DNA of 64,000 bases from Oscheius dolichura. Lineage: Eukaryota > Nematoda > Chromadorea > Rhabditida > Rhabditidae. The notes below the pieces were generated by a model. That model worked only from the letters and a program-made list of their open reading frames with translations, was not told the origin of the DNA and did no database searches. Each line of letters starts with the position of its first letter. The stretch's first letter is position 1. This document shows, piece after piece, positions 23,646 through 34,480 of this stretch. Position numbers and translations under genes: made by a program. The stretch is from assembly GCA_932521035.1 (NCBI GenBank), contig OW051495.1, positions 3,534,001 through 3,598,000 of the forward strand, given 5' to 3'.

Positions 23646-24664
23646 TCGGTCTCTATAGTCAAATGGCAATAACTGTATACTGTCGAGGCTGTTAAAAAGT
23701 ACTTGGACCAGTTCAAAGGGCGACGGCGGCGGCGACGGGTTGGTGGCAGTGCCTCGTGAACCGGTCATTGCGGTCAGCCCCGAGGGCAGCCGTGGCAGCC
23801 GAACCTGTTGTCGAATTGTGTTCCAGTCGACTGGCAATTTTGTGTTGTTTTGGGCATCGGGTTGGTTATTCGGGCCTCATTTTATCAGCGACCGAGTCTC
23901 GTCCACCCCCTGTCTCTCTGGGAAAAAAGGTCAAAACGGGGTGGTGGGAGTTCCGGAACCGCCCGGCCCGTAGAGGGCAATGGTGGTGCCGCCCGTGGAA
24001 AGCGCCCCTTTTTGCGAATCCGGACAGCCGGCTGCCGAGCGGAGACCGCAACGGGGAAGCGCAAAAAGCGACGGACACCTCGTAAGCAAATATGGGACCC
24101 CCTCTCTGTATTTTTAGAACTTCAGCCAGGCAAACGTTTTGATGGAATCCCACGGTCACACGGACAGGCGACGGCAAAACAATTGAGGAGGAGGGGCACA
24201 ATATGAGACTTCGGGGAAAGGGGGAAGGTTTGAATGGAGCGGGCCGGACCGACCTGGGTCAGGCCGCCACCCAGGGCTGTGTGACGAATTTGACCGTCGA
24301 GGGCCTCGGCACTTCCCGACTCGCGAGGTGGGAAGCAAAGAAAAAGAGACAGGATCGCCGGGGCTGTTGGAACATTTTGCACACAAACAAGCACACAGAG
24401 AGGAGGGAGAGGAGAACATGGTGGCGGCCGGATGACGCCCTATTTGCCCTCGGGGGGTTCCCGGGCCTGACCCCAGCTGGTTCGAGGACTCTCTGACCCA
24501 AAAAAGACAGGACAGCGGCATTTTTTAAAGGGGCGAGGGGATGGCTGGCAGGGAGAGGTCGCCTGCCTGCTGAGACAAAGGACGAAAAAGAGGACATCCT
24601 CACCATGGCTGACGGGGCGAGGGCGGCCACTTCCGACACGTCGCCGAGCTGCTTCGAGAGCTGA
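18630..24664 (-). CDS. NR2C: Nuclear receptor of the NR2C/NR2D (TR2/TR4, HR78) group
   Basis: The DNA-binding domain (about 20460-20800) reads [20 protein letters not shown] with P-box [14 protein letters not shown]. Its second finger, CRGSKDC...[17 protein letters not shown], is followed by SVQAERRPV. This matches TR2/TR4 rather than HNF4 or RXR. The ligand-binding domain (about 18690-19660) includes [18 protein letters not shown] and a C-terminal [20 protein letters not shown] that matches the TR2/TR4 helices 11-12. N-terminal exons with good splice sites lie at 22255-22347 ([19 protein letters not shown]), about 23188-23337 (ending [11 protein letters not shown]) and 24604-24664. The start codon may be the ATG that ends the 24604-24664 exon or lie further upstream. 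Introns in the 5' half are about 0.8-1.5 kb, unlike the micro-introns elsewhere. Confidence 0.88.
19451..19526 (-). repeat. tRNA-like (SINE-type) sequence inside an NR2C intron
   Basis: On the minus strand a box-A-like TGGCGCAGTGCC is followed 31 nt later by a box-B-like GGTTCGGTTCC. The intervening sequence carries GCGCGTGCGCC. It shares the GCAGTGCCA core and spacing with the element at 8959-9029. It lies in a 168-bp intron (19388-19555) of the ligand-binding-domain region, where neighbouring introns are shorter. Confidence 0.5.
23618..23645 (+). repeat. Homopolymer run of 28 G
   Basis: An uninterrupted run of 28 guanines lies within a large intron in the 5' part of NR2C. Its true length may differ, because such runs are error-prone in sequencing and assembly. 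Confidence 0.9.
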
Positions 24665-27600
24665 AAATTTTTCGGTTTGGAGAGGGGTGGAGAGGAGTGG
24701 AAGGTGTGGGCCGGGAGGATAGAGAGGCGATGAATCTGTTGGGCACTGGGGGGAGAAGTAGGCATAGGGTGGAAGAGGAGAGGATGAGCAAGACTTTGGA
24801 AGGAGAGAGGGGCAAAGTGGAAGAGTTGTACTGGCCGGCGAGTAGTAGTAGGAAGAGTGTAAAAAGATGGCAGGGAGTGACGAGGATGAACTCTGACACA
24901 GCCCGCCGGTGACAGAGCAGTAGGTGGGGGCAGGGAGAGGAGAGGGGAAGGAACGGGCAGTACAGTTGGGACTAGTCGTGGAAGTTTGGAGAGAGAAGAA
25001 AAGGAGAAAATGGTGTATATTGTGGCGGAAAGGGAGTGACTAAAAAGCCGAAAATGACGTTGGCCCAGGAATAGGAGAAGAGGTCGGAGGACTACAGTAA
25101 CCCTCGGGGGCTGGTGGTAATGAATACGGGGAAGTGGTAGAGTATGGGGAGTCGGACTGGTCGCAGGTTGCGTAAGCTGCAGGTGGACGGCGGGCTGACC
25201 AGGGAAAAGAGAGAGAAAGAGAGGGCCGACGGGCACAAAACGAGTCCGGACAGGGGTGAGAGGGGCGGGAGAGCTGGCTGATGTTAGCCAGAGGCAAGGG
25301 GGAGCGAGGTGGCAGCCAAACGGGATCCAGGAGGTCAGTCGCCAGCCGACGACGATCTCTGGCAGCCGTCGGGGGTGGGGACTTGGGATTTCGTGGGAGG
25401 ACGATGACGCCTCTCGCCGGCGGCCGACAGTAGCCCCCTGCCCCTTCCCGGGGTGAAAAACAAATGCCTGTTCCAAGCCACCCCGCAAAGCCGGCTGTGC
25501 TTGATTAGACCCCGAGGAGGAGAGGGTGGCAAACGGGTCGTGTCCCGGGGCCCCCGCCCCCAGAATAAGCAGGGTAGGCCCCCAGAATATTTGTCCACAC
25601 AAAGGGCCATTTTCACAATCCGTACAGTCTGACGAAAACATTCACGAATCCCAGAACCACGCCTCCAAAATGGCCAGCAGTGTAAATATCAGGTCAGTAG
25701 CCCTCTGTCTCCCTGTGGCCGCTGTCCCCCTCGGGTGGCAATTGTATCGAGGGGCAGCCGTCCTCCCCTCGGCTTATACAGGTAGACCGTGTGACCGGTT
25801 GGCTGTGGCCCGCGTACGCAAAGGGCGAGAGCGAGTTCTTGCTAGCCAGCCGCATCCGCGTCGTCAAGCCGCTAATTTGAAATCTACGGGAGGGGGCTAA
25901 ATACGGAGCCTGATCTCCCCCAGCCGAGGGCAGGGCACGTCAGCCACCGAGGATCATCCCCAGATGAGCGGGCGAGGGAGGATTGACCAACGCAGGTCGC
26001 CCTTATCAGAACACCTACAGTAAGCCACCTCCTCCCCCCTTCTTACGGTCGGCTGACATCGTCAACAACCTAAATCACGTTAGTTGAGGCATCTTTGTGA
26101 CTCCTGCAAATTGGATCCACTCCAGCCTCCCCCCACCCCTAATCAACGGGGGGTGGTCCTCCTTTTTTAGTCCGTCCTCCCTTCGGCCCCCGTACAGTTT
26201 GTGGTGAGCGAGCAAACTGTTGAGGAATAGCTGATGGAAAGCAAATGTTGGTTCACATGTGCCCCCTCCGGCGGTTGGTGGCGGGTCCCCGGACAAAAAT
26301 AGAGGACTGTTTGCACTGCCGAAGCTGCTCGCCGGACATTCGCCGGACACGGGAAGAGAGAGGGAGCCGGCTCGCCATTTTCCGGGGTCGGGACCTGTTG
26401 TGACACTTTCGAACTCACTCCCGGAAGACGGCCGAGAGGAGGGTCTACAGGCGGAGGAGGGGGCATGCAAAAACAACAGAACACCTGGGAGGGAGGGGCC
26501 GACGACGGCCATGCTAATGAGACGATAGAGAGAGGAACAAGCCGAGAATCCTGTCCACATGTTCTCAGATAATCGCCAGCCATAAAGCCCGAGGAACCTG
26601 GTCGCCAAAGTGCACGGCTGGCTGGCTGGCCGGGAGGAGAGGTCAAGAAATCCTCACCGAGAGATTAGGATCTCGCGCTGATCGGATTTGAATGTCCAGA
26701 CGACGGGGAGACGGCCGGAGGGCTTTTACCAGGGAGGATAACAAAGCGGAGATCATATATAAATAAGGGGAGAGGAGGAGGAGGAGGACGAGCGAGACAA
26801 TTACAGGCATCCTCCCGGCAGCGTCTCTTCATTTCCAGGAGTTTTCTTTGCCAGTCCCCGAAAGCGCATTTATTACGTGGCGCATTTCGCACACACGGCC
26901 CCTCCCAATAGAAATACATTCACGTACGAAATTACGAAAGGAGCTGTACAGTTCGGGGAGAACGAGAGAGCCTGGGAAAAGACGGGGCTTTTTGTTTTGG
27001 CTGCCCCTCTCAAAAGAGGGGGGATACTCCGTCTCGAACCGTATAAATTGAACCTTTCAGCCGTGAAAAACAAAATTTGTGGTCAGACAGCCGAGAGAGA
27101 GGCGACGAGGAGGGGAACTATAGGCAGAAATGATAAAATATGGGATGGTCACACGGGGGAACGACGGCTCGTTGGTATTCCCCCTCGAGGAACCCAGAGG
27201 CCGGGGGGAGGGGTACTGTAGGGGGCGAGGCTGCTCCCGCCAGGTAATAGCCCGTGTCCAATGTTTATCATTCCCATATTCGGACGTTTTTTCTCTCGCA
27301 AATGAACCTATTCGGTGGCTGATGGCGGAAGCCACCAGTGGCAGTCGGCAGCCGACAATTATCTGCCCGAGACTTGAGAATACAGAACGGGAGGACGGGG
27401 GGCCTAGTCCAGAGGGGGGACTTCTCCTCCTAGATATTAATGACGGAGGGGCGATTGCAAAACAGCAGCAGCAGTAGTGGGCCCGTTGTACCGGCATTTA
27501 CATAAGCAGATCGAGGACTGACCAAAATAAGGAAAAGGGCAGCCGCCTACAGTAGGGCCCGGGGGCTGACATCTGCCGAATGAGTGGGCCAAGTGACAAA

Positions 27601-28660
27601 GTTGATTACGGTATCTCAGAGAAGATGACTACTTCTCGAGACGACGTGTCCCGAAGGGAAAACACAGAGGCGGCTAATTAAGCCCGAAGGAGAGGGGGAC
27701 TACGGTAGCCACCACCTGGGCAGAGGGGAAATTACCCCCACCCCCGGAGGAGGAGGATGCCATTTGACGGGAGGAGATGAGACGAGAGTTCCAATAATTA
27801 TTTTGTGTTTCGTCGACGGTGTATGGGTCATTTTTGCGGCTGAAGACAGCTGATCCCCGGGCGGCATACAGCATGCGGACAAAGATATAACGCGCCGGGT
27901 GAGAAAGGAGAACTTTACGACGACAGAATTCAACTGGGAGGCAAAAGAGAAAACGACAATTGCCAAGCGATAGGGAGAGGAGATTACTGGAGACACCGGC
28001 CGAGATAAGAGTGACCAACCGGCACATTCTGTACTATATTCCAGGAGGAGGCACGCGGCCCGAGAAGGCGGCCAGTTCCATTTCCTATTGTAGTCAGCCG
28101 GTGTTATTTTGAAATGCGGACGGAAGACAGCGGCAGCGTCACACAGCGGCCGCGGTAGTAATGCGTGGAGCCTCTCGCTCTCGTGGAGATATGACATAAG
28201 TCTGGTCAAGGGGCTTTACAGCCAGCCGGGGGTCAGCTGGGAGGCAGAGAGACACACGCATAGTATAGCCCTGCTCGCTCTTTCTCAACCTCCCCCTGCC
28301 GTCGGTCAGTAGATAGGCGCCCGGGGCTGATAGGCGGAGAAGCTGCACAGGCAAACAGTACGACGGGGGGAGTCCCCGATAAAAAGACGAGAAGAAGAGG
28401 ACGACGAACGGGTGACACAACTCAAGGCCCTTCCCGGGGGACGTCGCCGCCGTCCGGAAGATGTCAACCAGGCGTCACGCATCGCAGAACAAAACGGGGT
28501 GATGACAGCTACCGTACGGCAAATCAGCAGAATTGGGTGAGACGGGTGAGGGCACTCCGGGGAGAGCTAGTCAACTGAACATGTCAACGGGATGCCTCTC
28601 TTCAGAACTTTATGTCGTATTCAAAGACACGCGCAAAAATCTTTCTCTGATAATAGGGGT
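24665..28660. other. 4-kb GC-rich region without a recognised gene
   Basis: No exon with recognisable family similarity was found on either strand. The many ORFs are long because stop codons are rare in GC-rich sequence. They lack splice-consistent neighbours. The region may be the NR2C promoter and regulatory domain or a long first intron with a non-coding first exon. One weak minus-strand exon-like piece ends at a gtgagg donor near 26655. Confidence 0.4.
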
Positions 28661-29122
28661 TCAATTTATCGGGGCGCATCGCATTCGGCATTTATAATAC
28701 AGCCGCTCCTCGTCTCGAGAACATCTAAACGACATTTTTGAGAAAAAAAACTCAACTGGAACAAACTGTGTGACATAGAAGGTGTCAATAATATCATTCG
28801 GACATCTGTATCCGTCAGGACAAGTGCAACGGTGTGACACCGCTACAATGGACATTCTCTGGTCAATTGTTACCTGTAATTAGTCACTTGCCGGTAGAAT
28901 GATTCAGGAGATCTATTGATATCCCTACCTGTTGACAGTATGTAGACTCATCGTAAAGATTACAAGTACTGCTATCTTTTTTAAAATTGGAATGAAGGTT
29001 AATAGAATTGTCATTTACCTGAAGTGTCAAGGTTTTTTTTATTCTCAGAGACTGAAAAATACCTCAAAGCGTTGGGTAAAAGCAAGTGGAAGAATAGCAA
29101 AAACGAGAAAGCAAACGAACAT
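28661..29122 (-). CDS. Small secreted cysteine-rich protein
   Basis: Four exons are joined by three short GT-AG introns on the minus strand. Exon 1 encodes a signal peptide, MFVCFLVFAILPLAFTQRFE. Exon 2 (about 28930-29018) gives SSTCNLYDESTYCQQ. Exon 3 (28756 to about 28874) gives RCTCPDGYRCPNDIIDTFY, and exon 4 (from 28713) gives CSRDEERLYYKCRMRCAPIN and the stop. The mature chain is about 85 residues with eight cysteines in the pattern C-x(7)-C-x(n)-C-x-C-x(5)-C-x(n)-C-x(10)-C-x(3)-C. All phases agree, so this is a real gene although each exon is short. I do not recognise the family. The shape resembles secreted disulfide-rich signalling or defence peptides, but no function is claimed. The ATG lies two nt after a cccag and 230 bp behind the upstream co-oriented gene. 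Confidence 0.65.
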
Positions 29123-29352
29123 CGCTGGGGTCAAACGGCGCCTCGGGCTATAATACGATCGAGAATGTGGAGACAAAAAGGAAAACAACCGGTAGCGCAC
29201 CCGGTGTGACAACATTGCCCCGTAAATGTTACAGCTAGACGTGAAAATGGTTCGCTTTAGAGGAAAACGAGGTAAACACTAATTTTTATAAAGAACATTC
29301 CAACAACAATAATAACAACTAGAAAAAGAACCATAACATCAAGAACAATCTT

Positions 29353-31709
29353 TTAATCACTTTTGGGTGAACGGGAATAAGATCGCTCCCTCGTCTTTTT
29401 TGGTGGTGGACTGTTTTTAAGAGACGAAGAAGGTGTTTGCTTTTTAGGACTGCCCGAAGGTGATCGAGATCGGGAGTAAGAGCGGCGCTGTTCTGCTGGT
29501 GGAGCACGTCGGACGGGCGATCGCGAACGAGAGCGACCTCTATAAAAGTATTTGGTTAACTGTGATAAGAGGGATAAAATCATTACTCCCCTGTATATAA
29601 ATGCATAATTGTACCTTTCATTATCTCGCTTTTCTTCGCGATTGTCGAAACCTCCGAAACCGCGTCCGCGACCACGCCCACCTCGTCCACGATCGTCATC
29701 GCCACCTCGAAAATTACCGCGCCCTCGAAAGCTTCTTTCACCTCCACGAAATCCTCCACGGCCACCTCGATCTTCTCGAAATCCTCCACGGCCACCCCGG
29801 TCCATTCCTCTGCGACTAAACAAATGCAATTAAGTTGGAGATGATAAAAAAAGCATACTTTTCGCTTCTATTGAAATTATCATTGCTATTACTATCAAAA
29901 TTATTTTGGAAGTCACGACCTCCACGATCGAAACTACGTTCACCGGCTCTTCCGCGATCGAAACTACGTTCACCGGTGCCTCCACGATCAAAATTACGTT
30001 CACACTGTCCTCCATCCCAAGGATGGAAATTGCCACCATTGTCAGAGTTGTTACCAAATCTGAAATAACGAAGAAAATAAGAGCATGAAATCCTTACCCT
30101 CGATTTGAAAATGAAGTAGTCACAGGCTTGTCCACGTTCGGAAAACCAAAAGCTTCCCTTATTGCAGCTACTTGCCATTGTAGAGGCGTTTCATTTGATA
30201 GATTAGGCGTTCTTCGTACTAAATTATCAGCTATGCCATAGTCTCTATTGTGCATATCAAAAGGAGCTCGATCTAGAAATTTGAATAAGTTTGCATGGGT
30301 CAAATGCCTAGTATCGGTCTAGTCGGCGTTGCATTGGCAAAACAGTTACTAAAATCTTTCACTCGGTTATCTTCTTGATTATGTCGTGGCGTGCCTAAAA
30401 ACTGCAGTTTATATAGTAAATAAAAAATATTCACTAGGAGTAAAGGGCGACAAAGCTCGAGGTGTTCTTGGCGAATACGCGCCCTTGTCACTCTAAAAAA
30501 TAATTTCATTCCATAAAATAACGACCAACATATTTAGGCGTTCCTATCATTCCAGGTGCAGTTCCGCCATATAACTCTAAAAGGGAATTAAGTTTCAAAT
30601 AAAACATACCGTCGGTAGAGACCTTAAACTTATAACGTAGGTAGTCGTCACTAAGTAGTTGAACGGCCCTTCTAAGTCTCTCATCGTTTTGAGGATTCAG
30701 AAGGTCAATTTCAGGCATACGTTCAATCTAAAAGAGGTTTAAGTTCGGCTGCAGCAAACCTCATGATTTTCGTTTCCAGACTCCATTTTATGGCGTACCA
30801 TAAACACTTTATTAGTGAAAAAAGCTTTACATGGAACACACTTATATTCAAAATGCTCAGTAAATCTGAATAATATTTAACATCAAGCCTGAACAATCTC
30901 TAACCCTTTCTCTTTTAAGTGATAACATAAGTGTTCGTATAGGGTCAATAGTGAGAAATCTTTTCGTTTACTGCATGGATTAATTAGACAGGCGTATCTC
31001 TAAACGGTAATCGGTACTATTCCAGTGGGTGCCCAGGGACCAAAAATTTTTTTTCGGGAAAACGTCTCTATAGGGGTATTCGAGTATGGTGAACACGATT
31101 TCGACATTCTTAAAGGTCGGTTTCGCCTTTTTTTTCCGCGCGGGACCATCTTTCTTGGGTACGGTTAATCCGACCTATTTTTCTCATTTTTTTTGATAAT
31201 TTGACACTTCTGCTGATATATGTACTTCTACTTGGCTGTAATTCGGTTATCTTAGGTATACGCTTAGTTATGGCGGAAATTCAAAGCTGTAGTCAAAGCA
31301 AAATATGATTTAAATACAAAAAGATATAACGATTATATCGCAGTTTTTGTGGCGAAAAATTTTGGTAATCGCGATGCCGCTTTATACCATTCGTGGTCCC
31401 AAATCGCAGAATTGTATCCGCTTTAGCTTAGCCGCATCGTCATTAGTTGTTATTTGTTAATGAATTTTCAAGAAAAATGAAGTTAAAAATAGGTCGGAGT
31501 GACCGTACCAAAGAAAGATGGTCCCGCGCGGAAAAAAAAAGGGAAAACCGACCTTTAAGAATGTCGAAATCGCGTTCATCATACTCAAATACCCCTATAG
31601 AGACGTTTTCCCGAAAAAAAAAATTTTTGGTCCCTGGGGCACCCACTGTGGAACACTGTGGAGTACCCGTTAAATCTTAAGGAGGTTAGCTTACCGTCTG
31701 TGAGCTCAT
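29353..31709 (-). CDS. Zinc-finger protein with RGG-rich and RS-rich tail (nuclear RNA-binding type)
   Basis: Coding exon 1 is only 15 nt (MSSQT, 31695-31709). After a 695-bp intron containing an inverted-repeat element, exon 2 gives RYACLINPCSKRKDF...H...H. The next gives YKCVPCKAFFTNKVFMVRHK, a U1/matrin-like C2-H2 finger. A conserved-looking middle follows (LLNPQNDERLRRAVQLLSDD, LYGGTAPGMIGTPKY). Then comes an arginine/glycine block with repeated GERSFDRG and GGRGGFRGG units (about 29600-30060). The tail is an RS domain (SRSRSPVRR, RSYSRSRSPSGSPKK). Zinc fingers with RGG and RS segments indicate a nuclear RNA or splicing role. I cannot name an orthologue. Introns other than the first are 34-47 bp. 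Confidence 0.7.
31023..31648. mobile_element. 626-bp inverted-repeat (MITE-like) element in intron 1 of the zinc-finger/RGG gene
   Basis: The ends are CAGTGGGTGCCCAGGGACC (from 31023) and its complement (to 31648). The inverted arms run about 31023-31200 and 31461-31648 with only scattered mismatches. Recognisable shared pieces are CGGGAAAACGTCTCTATAGG, CGATTTCGACATTCTTAAAG and CCGCGCGGGACCATCTTTCT. The roughly 260-bp centre has no transposase ORF. I see no clear target-site duplication. It is therefore a non-autonomous DNA element. The host intron is 695 bp and would be about 69 bp without it. Confidence 0.85.
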
Positions 31710-32028
31710 GCTAGCTTATTTTGTTTAGCAGAAGGCGCACGCTTAACATCGAATTACTACAGGTATTAATTGACAATGGAAAAACAAAGCATCACCACAA
31801 AATAAACAAAAGAGAAACTTGAGCGAAAGACGTGAAATGTTTAGATTTTGTAAAAAAAACCGTGGCATCAGGCGCCTTTTTGAATTTTTGAATTTTTGTT
31901 CGGCACCCGATATCTTTTCCACAAGGAGGCCTTGTCAAGGCCACAATCCACAAACACAAGAAAATGTTTCCTTTTTTGCTCTCTGATACCATTTCTTGTA
32001 CTGCTGTTTTTAGAATTTGGCACTAATA
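31710..32028. promoter_or_regulatory. Head-to-head intergenic region (zinc-finger/RGG gene / NOVA-like)
   Basis: About 320 bp of AT-rich sequence lies between divergent start codons and should hold both promoters. A gtttttag acceptor-like site lies about 14 nt before the plus-strand ATG. Confidence 0.45.
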
Positions 32029-34034
32029 ATGGATGCCGATATTATTGAGCGAATCCACGCCCTTGTGGATAACTCAACTGATGATATGTACACCGCGTCT
32101 CCTCCAACAATGGATGCGTTCTCCTTCAACAACTGTCTTACTCCAGTGCAATTTGATACATTGGTAAAGGGTTAGATTTATAGCAGATACTTCATTTGCA
32201 GTTTACAAATGGAATAGGGTTTCCTAACCTCCGTGAAACCGATTTTCGTATGAATTCTGACTATTCGGGAGATGACTTCGAATTATCCTCGAAGAAATTG
32301 ATCAATCACGAAAGTAATTCGTTTCTTTATTCAATTATTAAAGAAAATTTTAGCGCGTGTCGCAGTGAAGGTTTTGATTCCTGGTGCTTCTGTGGGACCA
32401 CTCATTGGCAAGGGTGGGTTCTTCATGCGCACGCTTCAGCACGAGTGGTAAATTTGACTTTAGCTACGTTAATGTCTGTCATTTAGCTATGTTAATATCT
32501 GTCCGCGAGATCTTCAATATGCCGGTAATGAATACTTAGATTTTTAATTTTAGAATAGGCACCACTGATCGTATCGTTATTTTAAAAGGACGTTTGGGAT
32601 CTGTACTCAATGTAACTGAAAGAATAACTGCGCATGTAAAAGAACGATGTCCTAAGGCAAAAAGAATGGATGCGTTCTCATTGGATGGTCCTGGAAAAGC
32701 TTACGAGGTACATCAATGACTCTTCTGCTTTATTTAAAATTGAAAATTTTAGGTTCGATTTGTGGTTCCAAACAGTTCTGCTGATATTTTGTTCAGTGAA
32801 AACGTCTTACATGCGATAACCGAGGAAACCGGATGTATTGTACAAGTGAATATTGTCATAAAAAGATAGCAACCGTTTATTATAGCTGTACCCTGAGCTT
32901 CTCTCGCTGGAGGATGGAAGCATTGTAAACGAGCGTCTTATTTTGATCGCCCACGACAATTCTGCGGTAAAAACACATTTTCCTTCAAAGGAATTGTTTA
33001 GAATGCGAAACAAGGCGTTGAAACCATTCTTGAATATATTGCTCATGATCGTGATCATGCTTCAGAAATTGCAAAATTAGACAATCAGTTGATAGTAAGT
33101 TAAATTAACTATCTAATTTTTTTACATTTCTAGAATAAAAACAAGCGCAGTTCACCTGCACAGCAACAAAACGGACAGGCGAAAACGGATGCCTCGTTTG
33201 CTTATCCATTATCACCTGGTAACCACCTTTGGAACATCACGGACAGTACAGACGCTAATAAAGTAGGTCGCATGGCCCGTTTTGCTTTCTAACGTTGCTG
33301 TCTAGCTTAAAAACTATGTCGACAACTTTGTTTCGATTCTGCGAGCGATTCACCGCCCAGAAAATGCAATTCTAGATGCTGTCAACGCTCTCAAGGTGAT
33401 GCGTTCCTGTACTTTATAATTTGTTTTTACAGACTTTAGAGAATTGGGGCGTCCTGGAGCTCGCTATAAGCGTTGGAATGCAAAATTTCGGATTGATGCG
33501 CTCTGATACTTCAACGCCTCCTACGTCCACTGGAACAAACCATAGTTATGTACTATTCCTACCTGAAGATCAAGAGAACCTGGAAGTTCAGGGAGAGAGT
33601 GTTACCGTTAATCGTGGTGTGCTTGAAGTATTGATGAGCGATACGGGTGCACTTTCTGATGGCACGAATTATGCAGAGTCGGTAATTGAAGAAGAAGCTC
33701 ACCCTGATCATCTCGAGTTAAAGGTTGCTATATATGTTGATATTCTTTACCTCTCTTCAGATACCCGAACGAATTGTTGGAGCCGTAATTGGACCAAAGG
33801 CTAAAATGCTCACCGATATCCAGCATTTCTCTCGGTGTCGTGTTCAAATGGAACGCAAAGACGTAAACTCGCCACCCGACGGAATGCGACTTCTCAGGTA
33901 ATTAGCCCAAAATTATTTTATTTCTTTCTTCCAGCTTAATTGGCGATCAGTCAGCAATAAAAAAATGTAAGTGTCTAATGGAACGACTCATCAATGAAGA
34001 ACATCGCCGACGCGTCTCTCGGGCTGTTGCTTAA
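32029..34034 (+). CDS. NOVA: NOVA/Pasilla-like RNA-binding protein with three KH domains
   Basis: NOVA proteins regulate alternative splicing by binding YCAY clusters. KH1 (about 32355-32700) reads VAVKVLIPGASVGPLIGKGG and GTTDRIVILKGRLGSVLNVT, close to NOVA KH1. KH2 (about 32754-33080) begins VRFVVPNSSADILFSE, where the GxxG loop is lost. After a linker, KH3 (about 33760-34000) reads IPERIVGAVIGPKAKMLTDI with GPKA in place of GxGG. The KH1-KH2-long linker-KH3 spacing is that of NOVA. Other KH families (PCBP, FUBP) remain possible. About ten introns of 30-45 bp interrupt it. The start is the first ATG after a gtttttag site. Confidence 0.75.
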
Positions 34035-34480
34035 CCTCACATACTTTTTATAATTTTTGGAACTTCTCGCGTAGCCGATCACTTCAGTTATTATTTTTCT
34101 TATTTGTTTTTTTTGTAAACACTCTTTAGTATCTGACCCAAATCTATATTTTTATAGCTTGTTCATAGAACTATCTTTTCACTTCCATTCGCATAGTTTT
34201 CCAATTGTTTCTTATTATTTTATCCAAAAATCCTGTCATGGTTATCACTCTGTGTTACACAAAGTAGATTTTCTGCCTGTAAGAATTATCTCATGTGTAG
34301 AAAGGGTAATAAAGTTCTCTACTTGCAGACTTCCTTTTATTTTATAAAAGAAATACTAAAGTGGGTTTCTTCTATTTACTTGCAGTTGTGCAATACCACG
34401 TCAGAAGTGCATGTGGAGCATAGTTTATTTATTTTGACCGAAAAATGCATTGCCTATCTTTACTTCTTTCTTTTAGCAAA
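34035..34480. other. Spacer between two plus-strand genes
   Basis: AT-rich 3' flank of the NOVA-like gene. It ends in tttcttttag four nt before the NEMF start codon. I see no gene in it. Confidence 0.4.

Noticed and set aside
24259-25641. 460-codon minus-strand ORF
   Set aside because: It lies in GC-rich sequence with few stops, its composition is low-complexity S/P/L, it has no family similarity, and it overlaps a good NR2C exon in the same strand with micro-exon structure.
31023-31648. Tc1/mariner or hAT assignment of the inverted-repeat element
   Set aside because: The CAGTGGG ends are compatible with more than one superfamily, no TA or 8-bp target duplication is evident, and there is no transposase.
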